Positions 1-19,560 of a DNA stretch of 64,000 nucleotides are shown here, piece by piece. Numbering within the stretch: the first letter of the stretch is position 1; each line of letters opens with the position of its first letter. The position numbers and the translations under genes were made by a program. Source of the DNA: Mesostigma viride (taxonomy: Eukaryota > Streptophyta > Mesostigmatophyceae > Mesostigmatales > Mesostigmataceae); assembly GCA_009746045.1 (NCBI GenBank), contig RPFO01000264.1:913979-977978 (forward strand), given 5' to 3'. The notes under the pieces are model-generated. The model was not told the origin of the DNA. It saw only the letters and a program-made list of their open reading frames with translations, and made no database searches.

Positions 1-2815
1 TGCGGAAATTCTCATCTTCCTCAGGTGTCCTCTGATCTAAAGGATCCCTCCTTCTCCTCTGTTTCTTTATCTGAGCATGACCGTTCTTGTGCTCAAGCTT
101 ACTTAGATGATATTCTTATTTACTCTCCTGATTTTGAAACGCACCTACGTGATTTAAAGAAAGTATTAGAAATAATGGCTGAAAATTCTTTGTGGGCGCG
201 CCGTGCTAAAGTGCGTTCGGGTAGGAGTGTCCCATTTTTAGGGCACGTTCTGTCAGATGCCGGGGTCGCTACCGACCCGGATAAAACTAAGTCAATTCAG
301 GAATGGCCTACTCCTACCGACGTTAAAGGTGTACGTAGTTTCCTAGGAATTGCTTCTTACTATAGGCGTTTTATCCCGCGTTTCGCCACTATAGCAGCCC
401 CTATTAATCATTTATTAAAGAAGGATATCCCCTTTGTTTGGAGTAGTGAGTGTCAGTCTGCTTTTCAGTGCCTAAAATCCCTACTCCTTTCCCCTCCTGT
501 ACTCATCCTACCGGATACTACTAAACCCTTTGTTGTGGCTACAGATGCTAGTAAAGTAGCTATAGGTGGTGTCCTTCTCCAGGATCAGGGTCAGGGCTTA
601 CAGCCAATTGAATATATCTCTAGGACAATGCTCCCTGCGGAGCGTAACTATCCCGTCCACCAGCAGGAACTCTTAGTGGTGTATTGTTGCCACGCGTGGC
701 AGCACTTCCTTAAAGGTGCTCAATTTGATGTCTGCCTGAATGAACCCTGTGAGCTAGATCCTTATAGGTTAGTTATCCAAACGGATCATCGTCCCCTTAC
801 CCATCTTCTCTCCCAACCCAACCTTACCCCTCGGCAAGCGCGCTGGATGGAATTTTTAGCACAGTTTTCCCCTTTTAAACTTCAGTATGTCAAGGGTGTA
901 GATAACATAGTACCAGATGCACTCTCTCGTCGTGCAGACTATTCCTTCTTCGAGGACCTTGATGTTCTCAATATTACTCTAGTTCCTACTACTATGGGTG
1001 TAACCCCTTATGGTGAACTACCTGATGATGATTCCTATGCCTACCTCTTTCATACAGCTGTTCGCATGCCTGATCTCCTTTCTCACGTAGGACTCTCTCT
1101 CCCGTGTGAGGCCCTTCCTGTGGCCTCGGTGGGGGGGGAGGGGAAAAATAAAATTTCTATACCGCTTAGCCATATAGCGACTAGGTCAGGAAAGTCTTAT
1201 GAAAACGTAGTCCCCCTAGGACCTCCCCTTCTCTTCGGCAAGGCGGTAGGAGATCTCTTTAAACCTGTTCTGGATACTTCTGTAGCGATGCCTACCTCTG
1301 ATCTTGAACGCCTTATTAGTAGATTTACGGCCACTGAGCCGGAAGCATTAGCTGCCATTGCTGCACATCCCCAACAATTAGGCAAGCACCCTTGTAAATT
1401 TGTAGGTGGGTTTTTATATGTGCAGATAGCAGATTCTCCCCCTCAATGGCGCCTGTATGTCCCTCCTATCTGTCGCTCCTCCTTGCTCTTTGAGTTGCAT
1501 GACTTAGCTGCTCACCAGGGTGGTAAACGGGTACGGGACCTAGTAGCCCGCTCTTATTACTGGCCTTCCCTTTATAAGGATGTGGATGAGTATGTTAGAA
1601 CTTGTCAATCTTGCCAGGAAATGAAACCCAATAATGTAGGACAGATAGCAGAACCTAGGACCTTGCCTGACCCTATCATGCCTTGGGATTCTATCATGAT
1701 GGATTTTGTAGGACCTTTTAGAAAGAATGATAGGGGCAATGCCCAAATCCTTGTGTTCATAGATCGTTTTACTCGTATGTGCCATCTTGTGCCGTGTCCT
1801 TTAGAACTCACCGCACGTGATTGCGCACGCCTATACCTCAATAATGTATATAGATATCATGGATTGAGTAGGCAGTTTATTAGTGATAAGGATAAATTAT
1901 TTACCTCAGATTTTTGGCAGCAGTTTTTCGCTGCCATCGGTACCAAGGTTACCTACGGTACTGCCTACCACTCCTCCTCCTCTCATTTAGTAGAGCGTCT
2001 TAATAGAGTAGTAGAAGAAGCGCTTAGGCACTATGTTAATGGCTCGGGTAGTGATTGGGAGGATTATTTATGTTTGGTAGAGTTCTCCCTCAACAATTGT
2101 CCCCAAGCTGCGCATGGATATACGCCCTTCTTCTTAGATACTGGGAGACAGCCCCTTACCCCTACCTCTCTCTTAGCTAGTCCTCTACGGGACAAGGATG
2201 ATGTGTCCCGAGATACTGTAGAAGGTGTACAGTCCTTACTAGATAGAATGAAAACTGCTCATGACCACGCGATCTCAGGGTATCAAAAAGCTCAGGCTAA
2301 GTACCTTGCTAGGTTGCGTGCCTCCTTAGATAGACGAGCACCTGAGATAGAAGTAGGAGATCTAGTATTAGTAGAAGGCCCCCGTGTTGGCCGTTTTGCT
2401 CATAAGTTTGAAGCAGAACTGAAGGTCAAACTTAGGCCTGCCTTCTTAGGACCCTTCCATGTGTTGTCTAGGGTAGGAAATTTCTTGTATAAGTCGATAT
2501 CCCTACCTCTTGGCAAACGCATTCAAACACCTTCCATAGGAGCCAGCTTAAACTGTACCACCCTAGTACGTTCGCTGGCAGGGAGTTAGCGCCTGCCCCT
2601 TTAGAGCATAATCCTGACACTGGGGAAGTAGAAGACGAAGTAGAAAGCATCGTGGCCCATCGAGATATCAAAAAGGGCCGCGGTACCCAGCGTCAGTATA
2701 AAGTGAAGTGGATGTATGCTCGTAGTGAAGTAGATAAGGTTTGGTATACGGAGAGTGAGCTAGATGGGTGTAGTCGCCTGCTGCAGGAATATAAAACCCT
2801 GCACAAGCTCTAGTC
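1..2815 (+). CDS. Ty3/Gypsy pol: RT (partial), RNase H, integrase, chromodomain
   Basis: Polyprotein region that copies element RNA into DNA and inserts it. The reading frame is open from base 1. The RT active-site motif YLDDILIY lies near 100-125, followed by the FLGHVLS and SFLGIASYYRRFIPRF blocks typical of Ty3. RNase H follows at about 530-930 (ATDASKVAIGGVL, QTDHRPLTHL, DALSRR). The integrase zinc finger (H..H near 1500, CQSCQ near 1610) precedes the DDE core (MMDFVGPF near 1690, ISDKDKLF near 1880, LVERLNRVVEEAL near 1985). A GPY/F-like module lies near 2350-2470. A chromodomain-like stretch (YKVKWMYARSEVDKVWY) lies near 2629-2770, which places the element among chromoviruses, whose chromodomain guides insertion towards marked chromatin. 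Codons are A/T-rich, unlike the ORF that follows. Fossil element, nearly whole over the visible part. Confidence 0.93.
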
Positions 2816-2889
2816 GTAGGCCTTCTCCTCTCTTATGTTATGTCTGCTGTCGACGGGTGGTTGGTTGTCCCCTCCCCTCCGCAGCCGTC

Positions 2890-5190
2890 ATGACAGAGCC
2901 TACCCCTCCGGCTGAGAGCCCGCTGCCGTCCCTGCCCCTACCGGACCCTGAGCTGTATTTCGAGGCCCTTCCGGGCCGCTGGGTGTCGCGATCATGTTAC
3001 CGGGGTGGCGTTGTGCAGCCGGCCCTTCAGGCCCAACATGCGAGCTTAGTCAGGGCGGCCCTCTTCGGGGTCACGTGGTATGGTCCTTCCCCTAATGAGC
3101 CGCACCAGCTTGTCCTGCACGGGTTCGACGATGCCGGACACTGTTTGTTGGGGTGTGGTTCTCGCTGTCCCGCCTTGGAACAGATAGATGCGGTTCTCCG
3201 GTGCTGCCGTGTGTTCTCCTACCTCTCTACCCCTGTGGGCCGTACCTGCCTACGGGAGGTGTTTCCTTGGCTTCCGGCTGAGGGTGATGCTGAGGTAGAT
3301 GAGAACCCCTGCGACCTTTTACGGGCCGTAGAATTCATGGAGATAGCTGATCAGGCGGCGGGACTAGCGGTTGATGGTCCTGCCCCTTCGGGCGCCCCAG
3401 CCGAGGTACATTATACTCCAGATTATTCTGCCTCGAGCGCTGCGTCCGCCTCCTCGGCGTCTGTTCCTCCCTCTCCGGTCCCGTCGTCCCCTCGGTCGAC
3501 CCGGGGTGTTGCAGTGGAGCCTACCCCTTCGGGTTTGCCTGATCCTCTTTCGGCGACGGTCTCGGCTATGCAGGCTCAGATCCAGTCCCTGACCACGGCG
3601 TTTGGGGCCTTCCTGGCGGCCCAGGCGCAGGTCCCGGCTACGCCAGCTGGATCCGCGCCTCCTACCCCTTCTGTTGCCCCGGCGACTACGGCTTCGCCCG
3701 CGCCCCCGCTGGCGCCCGCGGTCGCTGTGGTTCCGGCGGCTGCTGCGACTCCTGCTGCCTCCGCGCCTGTGACCGCTGTACCTGCGCCTACGCGCGAGTC
3801 CCCTGCCCCTGTGACCGCGCCCGCTGTCGCTGCTTCCGAGCCTCCACCAGCTCAGTCGCAGCCGTCGCGGGGCTTCTTTGGCGACACTAGCGGACTGCCC
3901 AGGCTTTGGGAGGGTGGTCCCCCGCAGAGGATCCCGGTTCCTGACTGGAGCCTGGATGGTAGTCAATCTTATGCAGGACTGCCTGTCCCTACGGGCCCCA
4001 TTTTTAACATGTGGCCTGAGGGTGCACCGGCCACCGAGACCGGCGCGCCAGCTTCGGTGGCGGGTCCGTCACGGCCCCCTCTGGCTTCGGGTCCGGCGCG
4101 ACCGTCTGCTGTATCAGTGTCACCTGCGTCGGTGTCGGCTCCTGCCCCTGCTTCGGCCCCTGCCCCTTCGGCCTCTCTGTCCTTGGCTGCGGTTGTTCGG
4201 TCCACCGGCCAGGATCCTCGCGCTACCCGCGCTTCCGACTCCCTCCGGGAGTTGTCCCAGGGTGATCGGGACAGGGCTCCTTCTGTGGTGCATGCGACGC
4301 CGGAGTCGCGCGACACGCCCGTGCCTGGATGTGGTATGTCCGCACTCGCCTGCCGCCAGTGTGACCTGCCGCGCGCCTCCGCCGAGCTTGCCATCTCGCC
4401 CATGTCCTACGGGTTTTCCCAGGTGTGTCGGGCGCCTCGGGATCGTGGCCTACCCATTGAGACTGATCGGCCTCCTTTCGACATGGTTATTTTAGCTGAT
4501 CCTGTGTTCCAGGGTGAGATCCTGGTTCGGCGCGTTCTGTATCGCTGGGCTAGGCGCCACAACGACTTGGACACCTACGGTGGGTTCCAGTGGGCTTACC
4601 CTCCGCCTCTGGGCATTATGGCTTCGGATGCCCTTACGGTAGAGTTTCCTGCGGTGCCGGGTGTTACGTACACCACGGTCCTCCAGCCCATCCTCGAGTG
4701 GGATGCCCGGCGTCCGGCGCCCCTCCCGGGCCAGGGTCTAGACTCCCGCGGTCACCCTCCTCCTCGGGCCAGCGACTACCTAGAGACATTCGGGTCGCGC
4801 CAGTGTGCGCGTCGGTGGCGTTCCCGTGAGATTCGGCACATCCGGTTGTGGCCGTCCAACGTGGAGCCCCTGGTAGATCTGTTTTTCCCGACGGGTATGC
4901 GCCCTCGGATCCGGTATCATCGCCTGCTCCTTCGGGCTCTCTGCCTGATCGCGGTAGAGCCTTTCCTACGCCTCTTTGCCTGCGGTTTCCTGGACTGGGC
5001 CCGGGGCCAGGTCGTTCTTACTCAGCATAGGTATTACTGGGCCTTTCTGGGCCTTTTTCCTGACGGCGTGTGGGCCGATGTTTTCCTCACCGTAGATAGG
5101 CATGACAATGTTGAGGATGTGGCCCATTACCAGGCCTACCTGGATGTCCTGCTGGCCTCCCGTGGTACCTACCAGACGGATGGCCATTAG
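2890..5190 (+). CDS. Extra Pro/Ala-rich ORF between pol and 3' LTR of the Ty3-like element
   Basis: A long ORF of about 766 aa starting at the MTEPTPPAESPL methionine (2890). The frame is open further upstream, but that stretch overlaps the chromodomain. Residues about 1-160 look globular (LYFEALPGRWVSRSCYRGG). A long low-complexity Pro/Ala/Ser/Val region follows to about residue 480. A second globular-looking C-terminal part holds RRVLYRWARRHNDLDTYGG and RYHRLLLRALCLIAVEPFLR. I recognise no domain, no zinc knuckle and no clear signal peptide or membrane anchor. It lies on the same strand as pol and before the polypurine tract, so it belongs to the element. It is far more GC-rich, with C/G-ending codons, than pol, which suggests separate origin. 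It could be a relocated structural protein or a captured gene; function unknown. Confidence 0.7.
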   Translation: MTEPTPPAESPLPSLPLPDPELYFEALPGRWVSRSCYRGGVVQPALQAQHASLVRAALFGVTWYGPSPNEPHQLVLHGFDDAGHCLLGCGSRCPALEQIDAVLRCCRVFSYLSTPVGRTCLREVFPWLPAEGDAEVDENPCDLLRAVEFMEIADQAAGLAVDGPAPSGAPAEVHYTPDYSASSAASASSASVPPSPVPSSPRSTRGVAVEPTPSGLPDPLSATVSAMQAQIQSLTTAFGAFLAAQAQVPATPAGSAPPTPSVAPATTASPAPPLAPAVAVVPAAAATPAASAPVTAVPAPTRESPAPVTAPAVAASEPPPAQSQPSRGFFGDTSGLPRLWEGGPPQRIPVPDWSLDGSQSYAGLPVPTGPIFNMWPEGAPATETGAPASVAGPSRPPLASGPARPSAVSVSPASVSAPAPASAPAPSASLSLAAVVRSTGQDPRATRASDSLRELSQGDRDRAPSVVHATPESRDTPVPGCGMSALACRQCDLPRASAELAISPMSYGFSQVCRAPRDRGLPIETDRPPFDMVILADPVFQGEILVRRVLYRWARRHNDLDTYGGFQWAYPPPLGIMASDALTVEFPAVPGVTYTTVLQPILEWDARRPAPLPGQGLDSRGHPPPRASDYLETFGSRQCARRWRSREIRHIRLWPSNVEPLVDLFFPTGMRPRIRYHRLLLRALCLIAVEPFLRLFACGFLDWARGQVVLTQHRYYWAFLGLFPDGVWADVFLTVDRHDNVEDVAHYQAYLDVLLASRGTYQTDGH

Positions 5191-5547
5191 ATAGAGGGCC
5201 TTAGGCCCGACCTGAGGGTGTTGTCCCTCCGGTATGTAGAGTCGCCCTCATGTTCTGGCCAGTTGATTGGTCGTTCTTGGTCCTTGGTGCTGATGGGTTT
5301 ACTCTGTGTGTCCTGCCCAGTGCCGTTCCCCCCGGCAAGGACTCCGTTCCAGGCAGTTAGGGGAACCTACCACCAGGCTTGGTGCTGGCTAACCCTACAC
5401 CTCCAGGCGTGGTGGTGGAGACCGTGTGAACTATTGGTGCCTTGTATCTTGGATGGCCTGCTGACTGTGTTAGTGTGTGCTGGGTGCATTAGGTTTCCTA
5501 CCCCTTGTTTTCCTCCCTGTACGTAGGGAGAGGGCTCCCTACCTTTG
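5191..5547 (+). other. 3' untranslated stretch of the Ty3-like element
   Basis: Between the second ORF and the polypurine tract. Short open frames occur here but have no recognisable content. I see nothing else. Confidence 0.5.
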
Positions 5548-5559
5548 TGGGGGGGGAGG
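5548..5559 (+). promoter_or_regulatory. Polypurine tract of the Ty3-like element
   Basis: A run of G ending in GGAGG lies directly against the first base of the LTR. This is the expected place for the primer of plus-strand DNA synthesis, and it confirms the plus-strand orientation of the element. Confidence 0.85.
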
Positions 5560-6132
5560 TGTTACGTCGCGTAACAATTCGTTGTAGTTACGGACGTAAA
5601 TTAGGTCCTTTGCCTCGGTTGTCCCTAGGTTTACGTTTAGGCTCCTACCGGGACATTATTGTCCTCGTAACAGTACTGTGGTACATTGGGTGCCGTTGGG
5701 CGCCGCGCCGCGTACTTTACTAGTGGTCCTGATCCTGTGGTAGAATGTAGTGGACCAGCGTGCATCAGTAGATTTAGTGGACCAGCGTGCACCTGTAGGC
5801 GAGGGCCATGTCGGCCCGAGCGTGTTGGACCGTTGGTGACCATTTATGCGCGTTCTACCCCTTGTGTGTGCACTCGGCGTGTGTTAAATGAATTGACACA
5901 TTTAGGCTTGGGTCACGGCAGTGTAGTTGTGTTTCCTTCCTCTATTCCTGGAGTAAACGGGTTTTGATAAATGGTTGTATGGCGTATTATAGTAACACTT
6001 ACGTAAATGCATTGAGATCAGCTCCGTCACGTTCGTCTTTCGCCAGAGGGTTAAGTAGAGGAGGCCTGACCAGTTTAGGTAGTATCAGGCCCATTAGAGG
6101 TAGAGGTGGAGGTAGATATCCGCGGCGTAACA
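5560..6132 (+). repeat. 3' LTR of the Ty3-like element (573 bp)
   Basis: Starts TGTTACG and ends CGTAACA, a perfect 7-bp terminal inverted repeat with canonical TG...CA ends. It lies directly behind the polypurine tract. The matching 5' LTR is outside the window. Confidence 0.88.
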
Positions 6133-6984
6133 ATTGGCACGTCTTCCTCAAAAGATGAGTCGGCCATGGTCGTCTGCAATGATAGTTAGTATACCATCCA
6201 CCCTCGGTTTCGCCTACAATGCAGAACCCACGTAGGATACGTAGCAAGAAAATGCATGGCGATAATCATACAGGGAAAAAAACCCAAAAAAACGATGTAC
6301 AGAAGTATGAACAGTGGTAGTGGCTAGTGGCTCTAGATCTAATAACCAAGTCCATCGACCTGCCTGCACCGCACTGTTTGCAGTGTCCGACCCTGACAGG
6401 AAAATGTTTTCCGTGGTTGACGCAAACGTTTGCAGTTGTAACAACAACTCTCCCGTTGCGCGGTTCACCGGCGTGGGAATAAAAGCGTGAGAATAATGAA
6501 TAATAACTCAACTACACTCCACTCCACTCTCCCGTTGCTGAAATAGTGAAATTGGTCTGCGTACCCGTGCTTGGCCGGTTTCAGGCTTCAGCTGTTCAGT
6601 TCTCAACCTACGTACGTCATCAGACGCCTGACGAGTGAGTTGGCGTCACTTGGCGAGCTTTTCAAGAAATACAAGTTGTAGCAGGGTTGTAGTCCAAGAT
6701 TCAGCAACGCTGACAACTGTGTTAGTAACAGCTGATGGACTGACGTCTGACGGGGATTTTCAGATCCGTGGGCAGGCTTATACAAGCAAGTCTCCCGCTG
6801 AAGCTCCACGTCTCAATCCGTCCTGTAGTGAGCCACGTTATCGAGCAGTGCGTTGGCCAATTATCCTGAAACCGTTTTAACGTGAATTACCAGCTGGGAA
6901 AAGCTTCGTGCACGCTACGTTTTGTTGGTGTAACGTTCTGAAAATTTCTGGCACGAGGCGTTGCACGTCATTGAACAACCGGCT
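6133..6984 (+). promoter_or_regulatory. Upstream region and probable 5' leader of FLVB
   Basis: About 850 bp between the LTR and the FLVB start codon. No gene is supported. A CCAAT-like stretch (TTGGCCAATTAT) lies near 6853, about 130 bp before the start codon; no clear TATA box is seen. The retrotransposon end lies close enough to affect the gene's promoter, but the sequence gives no direct sign that it does. Confidence 0.35.
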
Positions 6985-15447
<8,463 letters not shown>

Positions 15448-15942
15448 ACAACGGGAACTCGACACATAGTTGCCTCACTTCATGTGTGCAGCGGATGAGG
15501 ACAATGTGCCAAGTGTCCGTGCTGGAATGCTTGCGAGTGCTTGGGCTGCATCAGGCATCGTGACAGCCGAAAGATGGGAATGGACGGCTGTGTTTTTAAT
15601 TCAAGTCGTTGGAGGTGCATTGTGTTGGGCTTTTTTGTTGCTCAAAGTTCTAATGGCTTTATCCCTTCGCGGGTTGCCCGGCTGAATGACTAGCTGCCTT
15701 TTGTAAAACAATCGTGGTTCTATGAACACAGTTTCTTTATAGTGAGATGGAAGGATGGCTGCTATAGCTAGGTTAGGGTTCACGTGACAAACCTTTTGAG
15801 GCCGGTGCGGTCTACCTGATCCAGATCTGTAGTGACACAAGATTGGGCCAGTTTTGCTACATTGTTTTCTACGATTGGCTCAAGGTGCATTTTTCTCGTT
15901 TCTCGTTTCAGGATTTCCCGCCAAAAAACTTGGTTTTTTATT
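15448..15942 (+). other. FLVB 3' untranslated region and flank
   Basis: No gene is supported. TGTAA, the usual poly(A) signal of chlorophyte nuclear genes, occurs at 15702-15706, about 255 bp after the stop codon, in CCTTTTGTAAAACAATCG. This is a plausible transcript end. Confidence 0.5.
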
Positions 15943-18606
15943 AATCGGTTTTCTCTGAATATAGTTTAATTAACGCATGCGGGAAAGATAAGGCCGCCAT
16001 GCCTTGGCCTGGATGTGGAAGGCTGTCTGCGACATGGGCTGACTAATTCGATTTGTACAAAGGGTTTCCTGCTCGCCCGAATTTTCCTTGGATGACCCGG
16101 TTGTTTATAAGGGTCGGTGGCTATTAATTAGCGGTCCGAGAAAATTAATTGTAGGTTTTATACGACTTCACTTGCAAAGATTCGTGTTTGGTTGCACCAG
16201 CTGAGGTTAGGTGGGGACCTGTAGGGTCGGCTGGTTGCTTACCGCATCTTTGGCTGATTTGGGTTATTTAGTGAGTCGTGATTAATTATTGTAAAGTGGA
16301 TTCGGACCGGCCCAAGGGGTCGATGGGCGCGTTTTATGTTTGTCAGTCTTGGGGACCTTGTACAACTACCTGTACGGTTAACGCACTAGCCTGGGGGTGC
16401 GTGGCCACGCTGTTTGTAGTGGCGTTTTCAGCACTGTTCAGGCCGGTGTGTGACGCATGCCGGTGTTAATTAATTTAGGATGATGTCAGCTTGTGTGTCG
16501 GCGGGCCATGCCTTAAGCAAGCTAGGCAGGCAATGATCCGCAATTGTTTCTTTCACAATGGCGGCAATGGCCGCCTGTGCAAAATTGCACATCCTAGCGC
16601 GGGTTGCATCTGTCTTGTAGCCGAGGCAGATGGTGGCACAACCGCTAAGTTGTTCGACCAAGCATAGTATAGTTGGTCGTGCAACGGAAAGAAAATTTAA
16701 ATTTACCCCCATGTCGTTTTCTCCGGCTGCGGGTCTTTTTGACATGGGAGAAGGATGGGGCGCTACTCCGGCGGTTTGGCCAGCTTCGGCGGAGCTGTTT
16801 ATAACTTTCTAAAACAGCTCTAGTGTCACATCGCAGGCTTGCCACCGTGCGATGGTGCGTGGGACGTGACCTGGACTCAAAAGGTCCCGAACCAGGATCC
16901 TGTCAGCAACGACTTTTTTTTGTCATAAAATATTTTTTGTGGCGGCAGGTCAGTTGTCCAGCTGCCCTTGCCGAGGAGGGGTGGTTGGGGACAATAGGAG
17001 CCGCGCAAGAGTTGCGCTCCGAAGCTAGAAATTTCCCTATTGCGAGACTCGAGTTGGGGAGGGCGTCTGAGGGAGGCGAGGCTACGCCAGACCTTTGTCG
17101 TTCCTTTTCGTCTCAGCACCTGCTGCGCGGCTCAGTCTGTTATGGTGTCGTAAAACCTCTTTCCTTTTTGGACGGTTCCGGAATTGCGAAATGCTGGCTC
17201 TTTTTGAGGGCTTGCTTTTGGGGTGGTCACCGGCTTGTGTCGCATTGTAACCAGCGGGCCCCTGCGGGGGTTAATATAGCCTAGCGCGGGCTGAGTCGCC
17301 ATTTAAGATGTTGCGACACGCTCTTTCGCGCACGGTGGTCATGAGTTTAATCGGCGCAATGGGGTTGGCGCCAGGGGGGGGTAATTGGGTGGAGGCTTCT
17401 TGCTTCCGCGTGCGGATTGAGAAACCTTAAGGCCACTGTTAACTGCTGCATTTGTGGCAGGGCTCCACTTATTGTATTCAATCAAATGCTGGTCTTCTTG
17501 GGAGCTGAGTGATCTTAATCGGTTTTCTCTGAATATAGTTTAATAGCCCGTCTCACGGTGCGAGACTGAACAAGTCTCGCGTGCAGACACGTGTGTAGTA
17601 CTCCTACACACAGATCTCGAGTGATTTATCTAGTACCAAATCCGAAAGGCTTGCATCACTCCCCGGACAGGAGAACTTTTGCGGATGACTGTAGGTGTAA
17701 GTTGGCGATGCCATGGTAACCGGAGACGTCCGTCCTATAGTCAGCAAAATTGGTGCGAGAGGTCCCCAGTTCGATTCCGGTCGGATTCATTTGCAGATCG
17801 CGTTTTCCGCGTTTTCCGCGGCCTGGCACTGAACGCAAAGGTTTTCACCTTTGCGGAGTGTCTGATCAGAATAGTTTAATTAACGCATGCGGGAAAGATA
17901 AGGCCGCCATGCCTTGGCCTGGATGTGGAAGGCTGTCTGCGACATGGGCTGACTAATTCGATTTGTACAAAGGGTTTCCTGCTCGCCCGAATTTTCCTTG
18001 GATGACCCGGTTGTTTATAAGGGTCGGTGGCTATTAATTAGCGGTCCGAGAAAATTAATTGTAGGTTTTATACGACTTCACTTGCAAAGATTCGTGTTTG
18101 GTTGCACCAGCTGAGGTTAGGTGGGGACCTGTAGGGTCGGCTGGTTGCTTACCGCATCTTTGGCTGATTTGGGTTATTTAGTGAGTCGTGATTAATTATT
18201 GTAAAGTGGATTCGGACCGGCCCAAGGGGTCGATGGGCGCGTTTTATGTTTGTCAGTCTTGGGGACCTTGTACAACTACCTGTACGGTTAACGCACTAGC
18301 CTGGGGGTGCGTGGCCACGCTGTTTGTAGTGGCGTTTTCAGCACTGTTCAGGCCGGTGTGTGACGCATGCCGGTGTTAATTAATTTAGGATGATGTCAGC
18401 TTGTGTGTCGGCGGGCCATGCCTTAAGCAAGCTAGGCAGGCAATGATCCGCAATTGTTTCTTTCCCCTCCCTCCCACCCTGGAGGCTTCTTGCTTCCGCG
18501 TGCCGATTGAGAAACCTTAAGGCCACTGTTAACTGCTGCATTTGTGGCAGGGCTCCACTTATTGTATTCAATCAAATGCTGGTCTTCTTGGGAGCTGAGT
18601 GATCTT
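15943..18606 (+). mobile_element. Split-direct-repeat element, family 1 (X1-C-Y1-X2-Y2), non-autonomous
   Basis: Order on this strand: X1 15943-16554, unique core C 16555-17389, Y1 17390-17516, X2 17517-18479 (interrupted by a SINE), Y2 18480-18606. X1 and X2 are almost identical over about 580 bp, as are Y1 and Y2 over about 127 bp. The A1-internal-B1-A2-B2 layout is known from PAT-like tyrosine-recombinase retroelements and from Chlamydomonas TOC1. X starts AATCGG and Y ends GAGTGATCTT. The core has no recognisable coding capacity, so the element would depend on another for movement. Repeat identity suggests recent activity. Confidence 0.75.
17545..17870 (+). repeat. tRNA-derived SINE inside X2 of the family 1 element
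   Basis: A 326-bp insertion flanked by the 10-bp duplication ATAGTTTAAT (17535-17544 and 17871-17880). It contains a near-perfect RNA polymerase III B box (GTTCGATTCC) near 17769, preceded by GAGGTCCCCA as in a tRNA 3' half. Its head (GTAGTACTCC...GAGTGA) resembles the head of the SINE copies in FLVB intron 7. Its absence from X1 gives the order of events: element first, SINE second. Confidence 0.82.
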
Positions 18607-19330
18607 AAAAAATATTTACACAGAAATTTTAAGTCACCCAGGTAAAGTTTTTATGCTGAAGCTGTACGTCTCATCAAAACACACTATATCTAGACATGCA
18701 TATCTGGTTTCACATGGACCTCATGAAATCACATCATCCCATGGCACGCATTCCTGCATTCACATGTGCTGGTTTTTCTACTCTAGTTCAGACTCATAAG
18801 ACTCGCTATCGCTGTCCACCCTAATAGGGCGTTTCTGCCGCGCCTTGTTATTGCGGTCTTGTAAGACCGACTTTCTCAATGAGGGTGTCATCATCCAAGT
18901 CATTGTTACGCGGAGGGCGTCGCACCTCAGCGAGGATGCCGTCCATTACTATAACAGCGCTCACTCTATGGCACGTGCAATCACATGCAGTGAGTGGTCA
19001 CCCAACTATGGCGTTACCATGATCTCAAAAGCAGATTGCGCACGGGGATAGTCCAGACCCCTTCCATAGTACACTCTCCAGCTAACCATGCAGGAATTTG
19101 GTTTCCTCCTGCCAACCATGCAGACAAGTGGCCAGTCTTCATCATATGTGATAGCGTCCAAACAAGGTTTGGCTCGCGACTAATCCTTGCATGATCGTTG
19201 AACCAGCACACGGCTGCACTTCTGGTAAGTTGTACGCATTGAGACACAATGTGTCAGATTCATGCAACATACTCGATCTATCTCCTACTTTTTCCTTTAT
19301 CTTCTTCGTCAATACAATGTTCATACAGAA
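18607..19330. other. Intergenic stretch, no gene seen
   Basis: No supported coding sequence, repeat or RNA gene found on either strand. Confidence 0.4.
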
Positions 19331-19560
19331 TGTCGAACCCAGCTTAATTTTCCGATTTCAGGGGTACCCAAACATGCCAGAAAACTTGGTCTTGTGGCGC
19401 TTTGTACCCTCCGTAGTTTTAATGCTCGGTGTCTTGCTAAATGCCGACTAGAATGGTACAAAGTCTCCCCGACGTCATCGACCGCCTCGTCTTCATCTTG
19501 CATGAGCCTCGTCCACGTCCACCTCGCCTTGCATGGCCTTCGGCCTGCACACAAGATGCA
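19331..19560. repeat. 230-bp direct repeat, left copy, flanking the LINE
   Basis: Begins TGTCGAACCC and ends AAGATGCA, so it has TG...CA ends like an LTR. It pairs with 21669-21901 at roughly 90-93% identity by eye, including a small indel. The LINE-derived block begins at the very next base. Confidence 0.8.

Larger units (their letters stand above)
1..6132 (+). mobile_element. Ty3/Gypsy chromovirus-like LTR retrotransposon, 3' part
   Basis: The window opens inside the reverse transcriptase of a Ty3/Gypsy element and runs to the end of its 3' LTR. Order seen: RT (partial), RNase H, integrase, chromodomain, a second GC-rich ORF, a polypurine tract, LTR. The 5' LTR, gag and the first part of pol lie outside the window, so target duplication and LTR divergence cannot be judged. 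The part present is well preserved with very few breaks, which suggests a fairly young copy. Confidence 0.93.

Noticed and set aside
2764-2889. Upstream ATG (2764) as start of the extra Ty3-element ORF
   Set aside because: It overlaps the chromodomain end of pol; ATG 2890 marks the beginning of the GC-rich module.
3364-3966. Arg/Gly-rich minus-strand ORF opposite the extra Ty3-element ORF
   Set aside because: It is the antisense shadow of the Pro/Ala-rich plus-strand ORF.
6961-6984. Upstream TTG as FLVB start
   Set aside because: In-frame but not an ATG; ATG 6985 begins a normal transit peptide.
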